Below, one piece after another: positions 1-6,338 of a stretch of 10,628 nucleotides of DNA. Under the pieces are notes generated by a model that worked only from the letters and a program-made list of their open reading frames with translations, made no database searches and was not told the origin of the DNA. The DNA lies in assembly GCA_016297325.1 (NCBI GenBank), contig JAEDGW010000088.1, positions 1 through 10,628 of the forward strand. The letters are read 5' to 3'. The first letter of the stretch is position 1; each line of letters begins with the position of its first letter. The translations under genes and the position numbers were made by a program. The stretch is from Coprococcus sp. GTDB taxonomy: Bacteria; Bacillota; Clostridia; Lachnospirales; Lachnospiraceae.

Positions 1-47
1 ACCCTCTGCTTGTAAGGCAGATGCTCTCCCAGCTGAGCTAAGATCCC
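1..47 (-). tRNA. tRNA-Val (anticodon TAC), 5' part, cut by the window edge
   Basis: Read on the minus strand, the sequence gives a 7-base acceptor strand GGGATCT, then TA, a D arm (GCTC, loop AGCTGGGA, GAGC) and an anticodon stem TCTGC/GCAGA enclosing the loop CTTACAA. The anticodon is TAC (complement of 12-14), so it reads GTA valine codons. Only the first 47 bases are present; the T arm and the 3' acceptor strand lie outside the window. The 5' end is set at 47 because the acceptor strand must begin with GGG to leave the standard T8-A9. Other tRNAs may follow, but that cannot be seen. Confidence 0.93.
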
Positions 48-66
48 ATATTACTTCGTGCCATCG

Positions 67-82
67 CTGACACCTTTGTCAG
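67..82. repeat. Inverted repeat over the tRNA transcription start
   Basis: CTGACA-CCTT-TGTCAG gives perfect 6-base arms around a 4-base centre. It touches the last base of the predicted -10 and spans the predicted start site. It could be a small 5' hairpin of the precursor or chance. Confidence 0.4.
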
Positions 83-109
83 TATACTCAAGTGACCATG
101 GTTTGTCAA
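81..109 (-). promoter_or_regulatory. Sigma-A-type promoter for the tRNA unit
   Basis: On the minus strand there is a perfect -35 TTGACA (104-109), a 17-base spacer and a -10 TATACT (81-86, five of six consensus bases). Transcription would start near 74, about 27 bases before the mature tRNA end. Directly upstream of the -35, positions 111-137 form an almost pure A/T stretch (A-rich on the minus strand), which matches the UP-element arrangement of stable-RNA promoters. Confidence 0.85.
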
Positions 110-176
110 CAACTTTTTTTAAATTTTTTATTTTATTTGAAAATGACATTCCATGGCCACGATCGTCACTGCTTTA

Positions 177-704
177 TCACCTATCTCCTCCAAACAGATA
201 TATGAGGAGATTTATTATAAACAGAATGATGACAACAGGGATAACGATATACCACATGATCTTAAATCCAAGCACAAGCGCTCCGGCTATTATACCTATA
301 ACAAGAGCAAGCACAAGTATGGCTATTACTGCCAGAAGTATCTTGCCGAGTGTAGAACCAAAATCAAGTCTGCCATACGCAAAGCTTGTATGGTCATCCT
401 CGTCAACCTTTACATGCCATCCCTTTTTAGCACTGCCACTTCCCGATGATACATACTCATCATATCTGTTGCTTCCCTCATCGTAATATCTTCCACTGGC
501 ACCTTTGCCCTCAGTGTCGATGATCGTCTTGGCTATCAGTCTCGCCGAGCCAAGAGAAGCACATATCTCCTCCTCTGTCTTGCCGAGATCTTTCTGCTGT
601 CTGAAATAATTCTCGTAATACTCAACAGTCTCATTGAACGTCTGAGATGAAACATTCCCCTTGAGGGCTTCCATCAGCTCATTCATAAATTCTCTTTTCT
701 TCAT
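177..704 (-). CDS. DUF1700/HAAS-domain two-helix membrane protein
   Basis: A 175-residue protein. Residues 1-62 (MKKREFMNEL onward, with an ETVEYYENYF helix and a GKTEEEICASLGSARLIAKTI segment) match the DUF1700/HAAS fold, a helical module of Bacillota membrane proteins. A polar linker (about 65-115) rich in Gly, Ser, Tyr and Asp follows, then two hydrophobic segments at about 120-146 and 149-172, so the HAAS domain is probably cytoplasmic. I chose the ATG at 704 over an ATG 15 bases upstream because GGAGG (711-715) lies 6 bases before it; the upstream ATG would overlap that site. It follows the transglutaminase-like gene by 33 bases, so the two are probably co-transcribed. In this family HAAS genes often sit beside a PadR-type regulator; none is seen here. 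No strong terminator follows: 110-176 has only a weak hairpin and then AT-rich sequence. The molecular role is unknown. Confidence 0.85.
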   Translation of the reverse strand: MKKREFMNELMEALKGNVSSQTFNETVEYYENYFRQQKDLGKTEEEICASLGSARLIAKTIIDTEGKGASGRYYDEGSNRYDEYVSSGSGSAKKGWHVKVDEDDHTSFAYGRLDFGSTLGKILLAVIAILVLALVIGIIAGALVLGFKIMWYIVIPVVIILFIINLLIYLFGGDR

Positions 705-737
705 AATCTGCCTCCGCATAAAAGTGTCATGATCATT

Positions 738-1805
738 CTAACGCAAATTGAGATATACCACTATGACCTTGTATTCTCCCAAATCCTCTACGACATAATT
801 TATTGAACTAATATTGCCATAATTATACAAAAAAGACAAGTCAAATGTTGATTCATCTGTCCGGACCGCAGCTTCTATCAATTTGCGGTTTCCAATCTGT
901 ATGCCTATCCTGTCCTCGTACTCCTCCATTGAATCGTACAAGAAAAAGCTCTTTTTATAATAGTTATAAGTATCCGAGCTGCACTCCCTGTAAAACTGCC
1001 TCTCCCAGTCATGGGTTGACTCCAGCAGCTTGTCGCTGACATTCACATACGTATGCTTTATATAATCTCCCATGTCAGGAAGGGAATCATCCCAGGTGAG
1101 ATCGATATTGTACCACTCACCGCCTATCTCGACCTGATTCCAGGCGTGGAGTCCCTCATCTGTACTTCCGACAACTATATCACATTTTACCCCGAGACAC
1201 GACATGATAAGAAATAATGCCTCAGCATAACCATCGCATACACTCTCCCCAAGCACAAGTGCGCCATATGCTGTGTATGCGTCATCCTCATTATCAGGAT
1301 ACCCATACACACAATTTCCGATAATATAATCATGAACCGCCAGTTCCTTATCGTAATCACTCATATCATCAGAGATATTACCACTTATAAACCCGGCAAC
1401 AGCACTATATATCTGCTCTGCCCTGCTATTCTCCTTCGGTATCGGAGTTCCATATATATACTTTCTCGCCGCATAATAATTATCAGACAATTCGTAATTT
1501 AGCTGTATCGCAAGATACTCCCCCGACTCTATGATGATCCGGTATGTGTCGACGCTTCCATATGCAGAATCAATATATTTATTTATATTGTGCACGTCTG
1601 ACTTTTTTACATCCCTCACATAATAAATACCTGTATCTGCACCGCTCTCCATATCAGCCACAACAGCCGAGCGAAACTCCACAAGGCCGTCCAGCATATC
1701 ATCACTCTTTATAACGTTAAAAAAGAGCCATCTGAACCCGACCAGAAGTATGGAAAGCGCCCCCACTATAACTATAAACAACAGAATTCTTTTGCGATAT
1801 CCCAC
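738..1805 (-). CDS. Membrane-anchored transglutaminase-like (papain-fold) protein
   Basis: A 355-residue protein counted from the GTG at 1805. An N-terminal hydrophobic helix (about 5-29) after a YRKR basic patch suggests a signal anchor with the rest outside the cell. Residues about 155-260 form a transglutaminase-like core: ESVCDGYAEA carries the likely nucleophile Cys190, GLHAWNQV carries His220 and WYNIDLTWDD carries Asp235, the expected Cys-His-Asp order. The flanking 130 N-terminal and 100 C-terminal residues are not recognised. Known members of this fold act as proteases, amidases or cross-linkers, often on cell-wall or surface proteins; the substrate here is unknown. Start choice: a TTG at 1817 would add four residues, but GGAGG (1811-1815) overlaps that codon and sits 5 bases before the GTG, so GTG is preferred. 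The DUF1700 gene follows in the same direction. Confidence 0.82.
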   Translation of the reverse strand: MGYRKRILLFIVIVGALSILLVGFRWLFFNVIKSDDMLDGLVEFRSAVVADMESGADTGIYYVRDVKKSDVHNINKYIDSAYGSVDTYRIIIESGEYLAIQLNYELSDNYYAARKYIYGTPIPKENSRAEQIYSAVAGFISGNISDDMSDYDKELAVHDYIIGNCVYGYPDNEDDAYTAYGALVLGESVCDGYAEALFLIMSCLGVKCDIVVGSTDEGLHAWNQVEIGGEWYNIDLTWDDSLPDMGDYIKHTYVNVSDKLLESTHDWERQFYRECSSDTYNYYKKSFFLYDSMEEYEDRIGIQIGNRKLIEAAVRTDESTFDLSFLYNYGNISSINYVVEDLGEYKVIVVYLNLR

Positions 1806-1845
1806 TGATTCCTCCAATATTTATTCAAAACAAAACTTCCCATAT

Positions 1846-1874
1846 ATTCTATCATCTGAAAATAACCGCCGCAA
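1846..1874 (-). promoter_or_regulatory. Candidate promoter for the transglutaminase/DUF1700 pair
   Basis: On the minus strand the -10 is TAGAAT (1846-1851), preceded by TGA, which makes an extended -10 (TGn). The hexamer 17 bases upstream is TTGCGG (1869-1874), a weak -35. The extended -10 could make up for that. The start would fall near 1839, giving a leader of about 34 bases. No better pair was found between 1818 and 1960. Confidence 0.45.
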
Positions 1875-1964
1875 GCCCGTCATTTGATCAAGTCCTGGTC
1901 AACTTCAAGTACACTAATTGATATGGGATGATCAGTTTATAAGGGCAAATAAATCTCTTAAATG

Positions 1965-1993
1965 TTGATAATGCACTTTTTATGTTGTAAAAT
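1965..1993 (+). promoter_or_regulatory. Sigma-A-type promoter for argH
   Basis: -35 TTGATA (1965-1970), a 17-base spacer and -10 TAAAAT (1988-1993), each five of six consensus bases. The predicted start near 2000 gives a leader of about 73 bases. An in-frame ATG at 1962 lies upstream of this start, so it is very unlikely to begin the protein. Confidence 0.75.
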
Positions 1994-2001
1994 AGACACA
2001 T

Positions 2002-2027
2002 TGTCTGAGCATGACATATCTCAGACA
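2002..2027 (+). repeat. Inverted repeat in the argH leader
   Basis: Perfect 8-base arms, TGTCTGAG (2002-2009) and CTCAGACA (2020-2027), around a 10-base centre. It begins at the predicted start of transcription, so it could be an operator over +1 or a hairpin at the 5' end of the mRNA. It is not followed by a U tract and ends about 34 bases before the ribosome binding site, so it is neither a normal terminator nor a direct block of the ribosome site. The regulator is unknown; it does not clearly match an ArgR box. Confidence 0.6.
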
Positions 2028-2072
2028 TTTATAAACCACAAACAATTACAAAAAGAAAAGAGGAACAGATTT

Positions 2073-3482
2073 ATGGCTCAGCTTTGGGGAGGACGTTTCA
2101 CCAAGGAAACAGACAAGTTAGTATATAATTTCAACGCATCAATTTCATTCGATCAGAAGTTCTACAGACAGGACATAAGAGGAAGTATTGCACACGTAAC
2201 AATGCTCGCCGCTTCAGGCATCCTTACAGATGATGAGCGCAATCAGATAATCGATGGACTCAACGGAATACTTAAAGACGTAGAAAATGGAAACCTTGAG
2301 ATCACATCTGAGTACGAGGATATCCACAGTTTCGTTGAGGCAAACCTCATAGACAGAATTGGTGATGTAGGCAAGAAGCTTCACACCGGAAGAAGCAGAA
2401 ATGATCAGGTTGCACTTGACATGAAGCTTTACGTAAGAGATGAGATAGTCGAGCTGAAGGAACTTATCTTCAAGCTTTTAAACGAGCTCCACTCACTCAT
2501 GAAGGCTCATATAGACACATATATGCCTGGATTTACACATCTGCAGAAGGCGCAGCCTATAACACTTGCACATCACTTTGGAGCTTATATGGAGATGTTC
2601 AAGCGCGATTATGACAGAATGAACGATATATATGACAGAATGAACTACTGCCCTCTCGGATCAGGAGCACTCGCAGGAACAACCTACCCTCTTGACCGTG
2701 AACTCACAGCAAGTCTTCTTGATTTCTACGGCCCAACACTCAACAGCATGGATTCCGTAGCAGACAGAGATTACTGCATAGAGCTGCTCTCAGCCATGGC
2801 AACCATCATGATGCACCTCTCAAGATTTTCCGAGGAGATCATCATCTGGAACTCAAATGAATACCAGTTCGTTGAGCTGGATGACTCATACAGCACAGGA
2901 AGCTCGATCATGCCACAGAAGAAGAACCCTGATATATCAGAGCTTGTAAGAGGAAAGACAGGAAGAGTCTACGGCGCTCTCACCTCTCTTCTCACTACCA
3001 TGAAGGGAATCCCTCTCGCATACAACAAGGATATGCAGGAGGACAAGGAACTCACATTTGACGCGATCGACACAGTAAAGGGATGCCTTGCACTCTTCAC
3101 AGGAATGATCTCAACCATGACAGTGAACAAACCTCGCATGGAGGCATCAGCAAAGAACGGCTTCACCAACGCAACAGATGCTGCTGACTACCTCGTAAAC
3201 CACGGAGTACCTTTCCGTGATGCCCATGGCATAGTCGGACAGCTCGTACTCAAGTGCATCGCTGACAACATTTCTCTCGATCAGCTCAGTCTTGATGAGT
3301 ACAAGGCCATATGTCCTGTATTTGAAGAGGATATATACAAGGCCATCAGCATGGAGGAATGTGTACAGAAGCGTAACACCATCGGTGCACCTGGTCACGC
3401 TGCTATGCAGAAGGTTATAGATGCAAACGAAAAGTTTCTTGAATGGGCTGCAAAAGATACAGTAAAGCACACTAAGGAGTGA
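2073..3482 (+). CDS. argH: Argininosuccinate lyase
   Basis: This cytoplasmic enzyme splits argininosuccinate into arginine and fumarate, the last step of arginine synthesis. The 469-residue length fits the family (about 460). The start MAQLWGGRFTKETDK is the typical N terminus, and AGAGGA lies 8 bases before this ATG. Family motifs visible are TGRSRNDQVALD (substrate loop), HLQKAQPITLAHH with the general-acid-region His near residue 156, and the fumarase/lyase signature GSSIMPQKKNP at about 276-286, whose loop serine (about 277) is the usual catalytic base. No key residue is missing. argG, often its partner, is absent; a 65-residue gene follows after 6 bases. It is probably expressed from the promoter at 1965-1993, with the leader repeat at 2002-2027 as a possible control site. 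Confidence 0.98.
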   Translation: MAQLWGGRFTKETDKLVYNFNASISFDQKFYRQDIRGSIAHVTMLAASGILTDDERNQIIDGLNGILKDVENGNLEITSEYEDIHSFVEANLIDRIGDVGKKLHTGRSRNDQVALDMKLYVRDEIVELKELIFKLLNELHSLMKAHIDTYMPGFTHLQKAQPITLAHHFGAYMEMFKRDYDRMNDIYDRMNYCPLGSGALAGTTYPLDRELTASLLDFYGPTLNSMDSVADRDYCIELLSAMATIMMHLSRFSEEIIIWNSNEYQFVELDDSYSTGSSIMPQKKNPDISELVRGKTGRVYGALTSLLTTMKGIPLAYNKDMQEDKELTFDAIDTVKGCLALFTGMISTMTVNKPRMEASAKNGFTNATDAADYLVNHGVPFRDAHGIVGQLVLKCIADNISLDQLSLDEYKAICPVFEEDIYKAISMEECVQKRNTIGAPGHAAMQKVIDANEKFLEWAAKDTVKHTKE

Positions 3483-3488
3483 TAGACA

Positions 3489-3686
3489 ATGAATAAGACC
3501 ACAAAGGCCAAATACGATATGGCCGAGAAGATGCTCAAGGTAAATATCTCCCTCGAAGAAGTTGCTCTGATGACCGAACTTCCGATGGAGACACTCAAAC
3601 AGATAGAAAAGGATATTCAGAAAGACGGACTTGTCACAAGGCATGACTTAAAAGATGTCGATCTGGACTCAGGCTATCTGATATAG
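3489..3686 (+). CDS. Small protein with a helix-turn-helix-like motif, coupled to argH
   Basis: A 65-residue protein of unknown function. Its central part (about 19-44, VNISLEEVALMTELPMETLKQI) has the shape of a helix-turn-helix: a short helix, a turn and a second helix ending in LKQIE. Similar LSxEEIAxxTGLSxEEI segments are common as short tails of Clostridia proteins, so it could be a minimal DNA-binding protein, a degraded remnant or a small adaptor. The ribosome site AAGGAGTG (3473-3480) is formed by the last argH codons and overlaps the argH stop, and the ATG comes 6 bases after that stop, so translation is probably coupled. The C-terminal 20 residues are acidic (DLKDVDLDSGYLI). It is the last gene before the terminator at 3694-3732. 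The coupled start and well-placed ribosome site support a real gene. Confidence 0.75.
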   Translation: MNKTTKAKYDMAEKMLKVNISLEEVALMTELPMETLKQIEKDIQKDGLVTRHDLKDVDLDSGYLI

Positions 3687-3693
3687 GAATTAT

Positions 3694-3732
3694 AAAATCC
3701 CCGCACCATACTGATATGGAAGCGGGGATTTT
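3694..3732. terminator. Bidirectional terminator between the argH unit and sigG
   Basis: An 11-base stem, AAAATCCCCGC (3694-3704) with GCGGGGATTTT (3722-3732). Its loop holds a second small stem, CCATA (3706-3710) with TATGG (3715-3719). It lies 7 bases after the small gene and 27 bases after the converging sigG stop, with a T run on both strands, so it probably ends transcripts from both sides. Confidence 0.9.
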
Positions 3733-3759
3733 GTAACATACAGAAAATTCTGCTTCCTG

Positions 3760-4542
3760 CTACCTGTCATCAAGATATCTACGCAGGCTTTTGATGGCAT
3801 TCTTTTCAAGACGGCTTACCTGTGCCTGGGATATGCTTATCTCCTCTGCCACCTCCGTCTGAGTCTTACCCTCAAAGAACCTGAGTTTTATAATATTCTT
3901 CTCTCTGTCTCCGAGTCTGGCCATCGCCTCTCTCAGATCAAGATTTTCAACCCACATCTCCTCTTTGTTCTTGCGATCCTTTATCTGATCCATGATGTAC
4001 AGAGTATCTCCGCCCTCCTGATAGACGGGCTCATAAAGTGAAAGAGGCGCCGATATTGCGTCAAGTGACATGACAATATCCTCCTTCGGGATGCTGATCT
4101 CCTGTGCTATCTCCTCAATGGTTGGCTCCTTGTCCTTGGTCTTCTGAAGATTCTCCTTGGCATATATCGCCTTGTAGGCTATATCCCTGAGAGATCTTGA
4201 AACCCTTATGGCATTGTTGTCCCTCAGATATCTTCTGCACTCACCAATTATCATAGGAACAGCATACGTCGAGAATTTGACATTGAGAGTTCTGTCAAAA
4301 TTATCAAGAGCCTTTATCAGGCCTATACATCCGACCTGGAACAGATCGTCCGGGTTCTCATTTGAGCTTCCAAATCTCTGTATCACGCTGAGAACAAGCC
4401 TCAGATTGCCCTCGATGAACTCCTTCCTCGCCTGTGTATCTCCAAGCTCTATCCTGTCAAACAGAGCGTTCTTCTCATCTTCTGTAAGGTTTGGCAGTTT
4501 TGCTGTATTAACACCACATATTACAACTCTGTTAAGTGCCAT
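3760..4542 (-). CDS. sigG: RNA polymerase sporulation sigma factor G
   Basis: This forespore-specific sigma factor directs late forespore transcription after engulfment. The 260-residue length is normal. The N-terminal stretch VVICGVNTAKLP (6-17) resembles the SigG-type N terminus (ICGVDTSKLP in Bacillus subtilis) and separates it from SigF. Region 2 holds GNLRLVLSVIQRF, DDLFQVGCIGLIKALDNFD and FSTYAVPMIIGECRRYLRDNN (45-110). IRVSRSLRDIAYKA begins region 3. Region 4 ends in the DNA-reading helix-turn-helix VAEEISISQAQVSRLEKNAI (231-250). The ATG has GGAGG at 4553-4557 (10-base gap) and also GGAG at 4547-4550 (4-base gap); both spacings are off the optimum. An 8-base-arm hairpin sits just upstream (4560-4579). 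Terminators bound the gene on both sides, so it is a single-gene unit. sigE and spoIIGA, its usual neighbours in many spore formers, are not in this window. Confidence 0.96.
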   Translation of the reverse strand: MALNRVVICGVNTAKLPNLTEDEKNALFDRIELGDTQARKEFIEGNLRLVLSVIQRFGSSNENPDDLFQVGCIGLIKALDNFDRTLNVKFSTYAVPMIIGECRRYLRDNNAIRVSRSLRDIAYKAIYAKENLQKTKDKEPTIEEIAQEISIPKEDIVMSLDAISAPLSLYEPVYQEGGDTLYIMDQIKDRKNKEEMWVENLDLREAMARLGDREKNIIKLRFFEGKTQTEVAEEISISQAQVSRLEKNAIKSLRRYLDDR

Positions 4543-4559
4543 AGTGCTCCAACCTCCAC

Positions 4560-4579
4560 AGTGTTATCTCTATAACACT
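4560..4579 (-). promoter_or_regulatory. Hairpin in the sigG leader beside the ribosome binding site
   Basis: On the minus strand AGTGTTAT-AGAG-ATAACACT forms perfect 8-base arms and a 4-base loop, ending 2 bases before the GGAGG of sigG (4553-4557). In mRNA it would fold a stem directly against the ribosome site. As DNA it could also be an operator. Translational damping by a leader stem-loop has been described for B. subtilis sigG, as I recall; whether it happens here is inference. Confidence 0.6.
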
Positions 4580-4621
4580 ATGATGCACACATATATGGTG
4601 TTTTATTCACGGCATCAATGC

Positions 4622-4666
4622 ATAAAAAAGCTGCGGCTAATACACGATCAGCCGCAGCTTTTTTAT
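4622..4666 (-). terminator. Rho-independent terminator after prfC
   Basis: The GC-rich stem AGCTGCGGCT (4629-4638) pairs with AGCCGCAGCT (4650-4659) around an 11-base loop and is extended by an A6/T6 pair. It lies 25 bases after the prfC stop and ends in a T run on the minus strand. The symmetrical A and T flanks would let it work both ways, but no plus-strand gene runs into it. It isolates sigG from prfC transcription. Confidence 0.92.
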
Positions 4667-4690
4667 AAATCCGCAATTCAATAAATTGTA

Positions 4691-6286
4691 TTAATTCTTT
4701 CTGAATTCCTCGAGTTCAAGACCTTCGTTGTGCTGAAGAACCTGATCGATAACCCACTCATTTGCAAACAGGAGAAGCGGATTGCCCTTCATATCTTTCA
4801 CCTTCTTGACATCACTCACACGCTTGAGCTTTGTGACATCAATTGTTGGATCCTTGACCCATCTGATGTAGTTATATGGAATAGGCTCAAGTCTTATCTC
4901 GCAGCCGTATTCATTCTCCAGTCTGTACTTGAGAACGTCGAACTGAAGCACGCCGACAACGCCCACTATGATCTCAGAAAGCCCCGCCGTATATTCCTGG
5001 AATATCTGTATAGCACCCTCCTGTGCGATCTGGGTAACGCCCTTTACAAACTGTTTACGCTTCATACTGTTGAGCTGCACAACCCTGCAGAAATGCTCCG
5101 GAGCAAATGTAGGAATACCCTCGTACTCGAACTTCTTTCCACCTGTTGTGAGTGTGTCGCCTATAGAGAACAGATCCGGGTCAAATACTCCTATAACGTC
5201 TCCGGCATACGCCTCCTCAACTATCTTTCTATCTTGTGCCATGAGCTGCTGTGGCTGTGAAAGCTTGATTTTTCTCTTGCTTGGAACGTGATACACTTCC
5301 ATTCCCGCTTCGAATTTACCTGAGCAGATCCTCATGAAAGCAATCCTGTCTCTGTGCGCCTTGTTCATATTCGCCTGTATCTTGAATACAAATGCGGAGA
5401 ATGACTCTGACGCAGGATCGATTACACCCTCAGATGAATTACGTCCAAGAGGAGGTGTGGTCATCTTGAGGAAGTAGTTCAGGAACTGCTCTATACCAAA
5501 TGTATTGAGTGCTGAACCGAAAAATACAGGTGAGAGTTCTCCGGCTCTGACCTTCTCTATATCCATCTCATCTGTCGCACCGTCTATAAGCTCTATCTCT
5601 TCCTTGAACTGATCGTACAGATATGGTCCAACAAGCTCTTTGAGTTCATCATCATCAATGTGATAGTCTGTCTCTGCGGCCTTCTTCGCGCCACCTGTGG
5701 ATATCGCCTGGAATGTGGAGACTATCTGTGTCTTCCTGTCGTATACACCCTTAAACTCCTTACCTGAGCCAATAGGCCAGTTGACAGGACATGTCTTGAT
5801 GCCGAGCACAGTCTCTATATCATCAAGAAGCTCAAATGTATCTCTGGCATCTCTGTCCATCTTGTTTATGAATGTAAATATAGGGATGTGTCTCATAACG
5901 CAGACCTTGAAAAGTTTTATGGTCTGAGCCTCAACACCCTTTGACGCATCTATGACCATGACCGCTGAATCGGCAGCCATAAGTGTTCTGTACGTATCCT
6001 CCGAGAAATCCTGATGTCCCGGGGTATCAAGGATATTTATACAATATCCATCATAATTGAACTGCAATACAGATGAAGTAACCGAGATACCTCTCTCCTT
6101 CTCTATATCCATCCAGTCTGACACTGCATATTTTGAATTGGCTTTTCCCTTGACTGAACCTGCAGTGTTGATGGCGCCTCCAAAAAGGAGGAACTTCTCG
6201 GTAAGAGTTGTCTTACCTGCATCAGGATGTGATATGATAGCAAATGTCCTTCTTCTGTTGATCTCTTCTCTTAAATTGTCATCCAT
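4691..6286 (-). CDS. prfC: Peptide chain release factor 3 (RF3)
   Basis: A cytoplasmic translational GTPase that recycles RF1/RF2 from the ribosome after peptide release. Its 531 residues match the usual length (about 529 in Escherichia coli). GTPase motifs are in order: P loop SHPDAGKTT (19-27), switch I EKERGISVTSS (62-72), DTPGH (87-91) and NKMD (141-144). Later segments such as GVVGVLQFDVLKYRLENEYG and the end EGLELEEFRKN are typical of the RF3 C-terminal domain and separate it from EF-G. The ATG at 6286 has GAGGA at 6294-6298, 7 bases upstream. It follows the HTH gene by 52 bases and is probably the last gene of a PPTase-HTH-prfC transcript ending at 4622-4666. No regulatory leader was recognised. 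Confidence 0.97.
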   Translation of the reverse strand: MDDNLREEINRRRTFAIISHPDAGKTTLTEKFLLFGGAINTAGSVKGKANSKYAVSDWMDIEKERGISVTSSVLQFNYDGYCINILDTPGHQDFSEDTYRTLMAADSAVMVIDASKGVEAQTIKLFKVCVMRHIPIFTFINKMDRDARDTFELLDDIETVLGIKTCPVNWPIGSGKEFKGVYDRKTQIVSTFQAISTGGAKKAAETDYHIDDDELKELVGPYLYDQFKEEIELIDGATDEMDIEKVRAGELSPVFFGSALNTFGIEQFLNYFLKMTTPPLGRNSSEGVIDPASESFSAFVFKIQANMNKAHRDRIAFMRICSGKFEAGMEVYHVPSKRKIKLSQPQQLMAQDRKIVEEAYAGDVIGVFDPDLFSIGDTLTTGGKKFEYEGIPTFAPEHFCRVVQLNSMKRKQFVKGVTQIAQEGAIQIFQEYTAGLSEIIVGVVGVLQFDVLKYRLENEYGCEIRLEPIPYNYIRWVKDPTIDVTKLKRVSDVKKVKDMKGNPLLLFANEWVIDQVLQHNEGLELEEFRKN

Positions 6287-6315
6287 TATATCTTCCTCAT
6301 ATTACTATATTATTT

Positions 6316-6333
6316 TTAATTCAAATGAATTAA
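6316..6333. repeat. AT-rich inverted repeat between the HTH gene and prfC
   Basis: TTAATTC (6316-6322) and GAATTAA (6327-6333) around AAAT. It lies 18 bases upstream of the prfC ribosome site. No T run follows on the minus strand, so it does not look like a terminator. It may be an operator or chance in AT-rich DNA. Confidence 0.3.
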
Positions 6334-6338
6334 TTATT

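Noticed and set aside
110..176. Terminator for the transglutaminase/DUF1700 unit
   Set aside because: Only a five-pair stem including a wobble (GTGAC with GTCAT on the minus strand) before a short T run; the T-rich tract at 111-137 is A-rich on the transcribed strand and better explained as an upstream element of the tRNA promoter.
1884..1910. TTGATCAA palindrome and repeated TCAAGT between argH and the transglutaminase gene
   Set aside because: Short, imperfectly spaced and common by chance in AT-rich DNA; no link to a known operator.
1962..2072. 37-residue N-terminal extension of argH from the ATG at 1962
   Set aside because: That ATG lies upstream of the predicted transcription start and has no Shine-Dalgarno; the added residues are unlike any ArgH N terminus, whereas MAQLWGGRF at 2073 is typical and has AGAGGA before it.
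3147..3644. 165-residue minus-strand frame opposite argH and the small gene
   Set aside because: It lies antisense to well-supported genes, spans the end of argH and has no recognisable motif; it is a shadow of the coding strand.
4590..4618. TTGATG-N17-TATATG as a sigma-A promoter for sigG, and GAATA at 4605-4609 as a SigF-type -35
   Set aside because: The -10 matches only four of six bases and a housekeeping promoter would be unexpected for sigG; the SigF-type -10 at the right distance has at least two mismatches. Neither is strong enough to annotate.
4730..5260. 176-residue plus-strand frame opposite prfC
   Set aside because: prfC is certain on the other strand; the frame shows no family pattern and no proper ribosome site.
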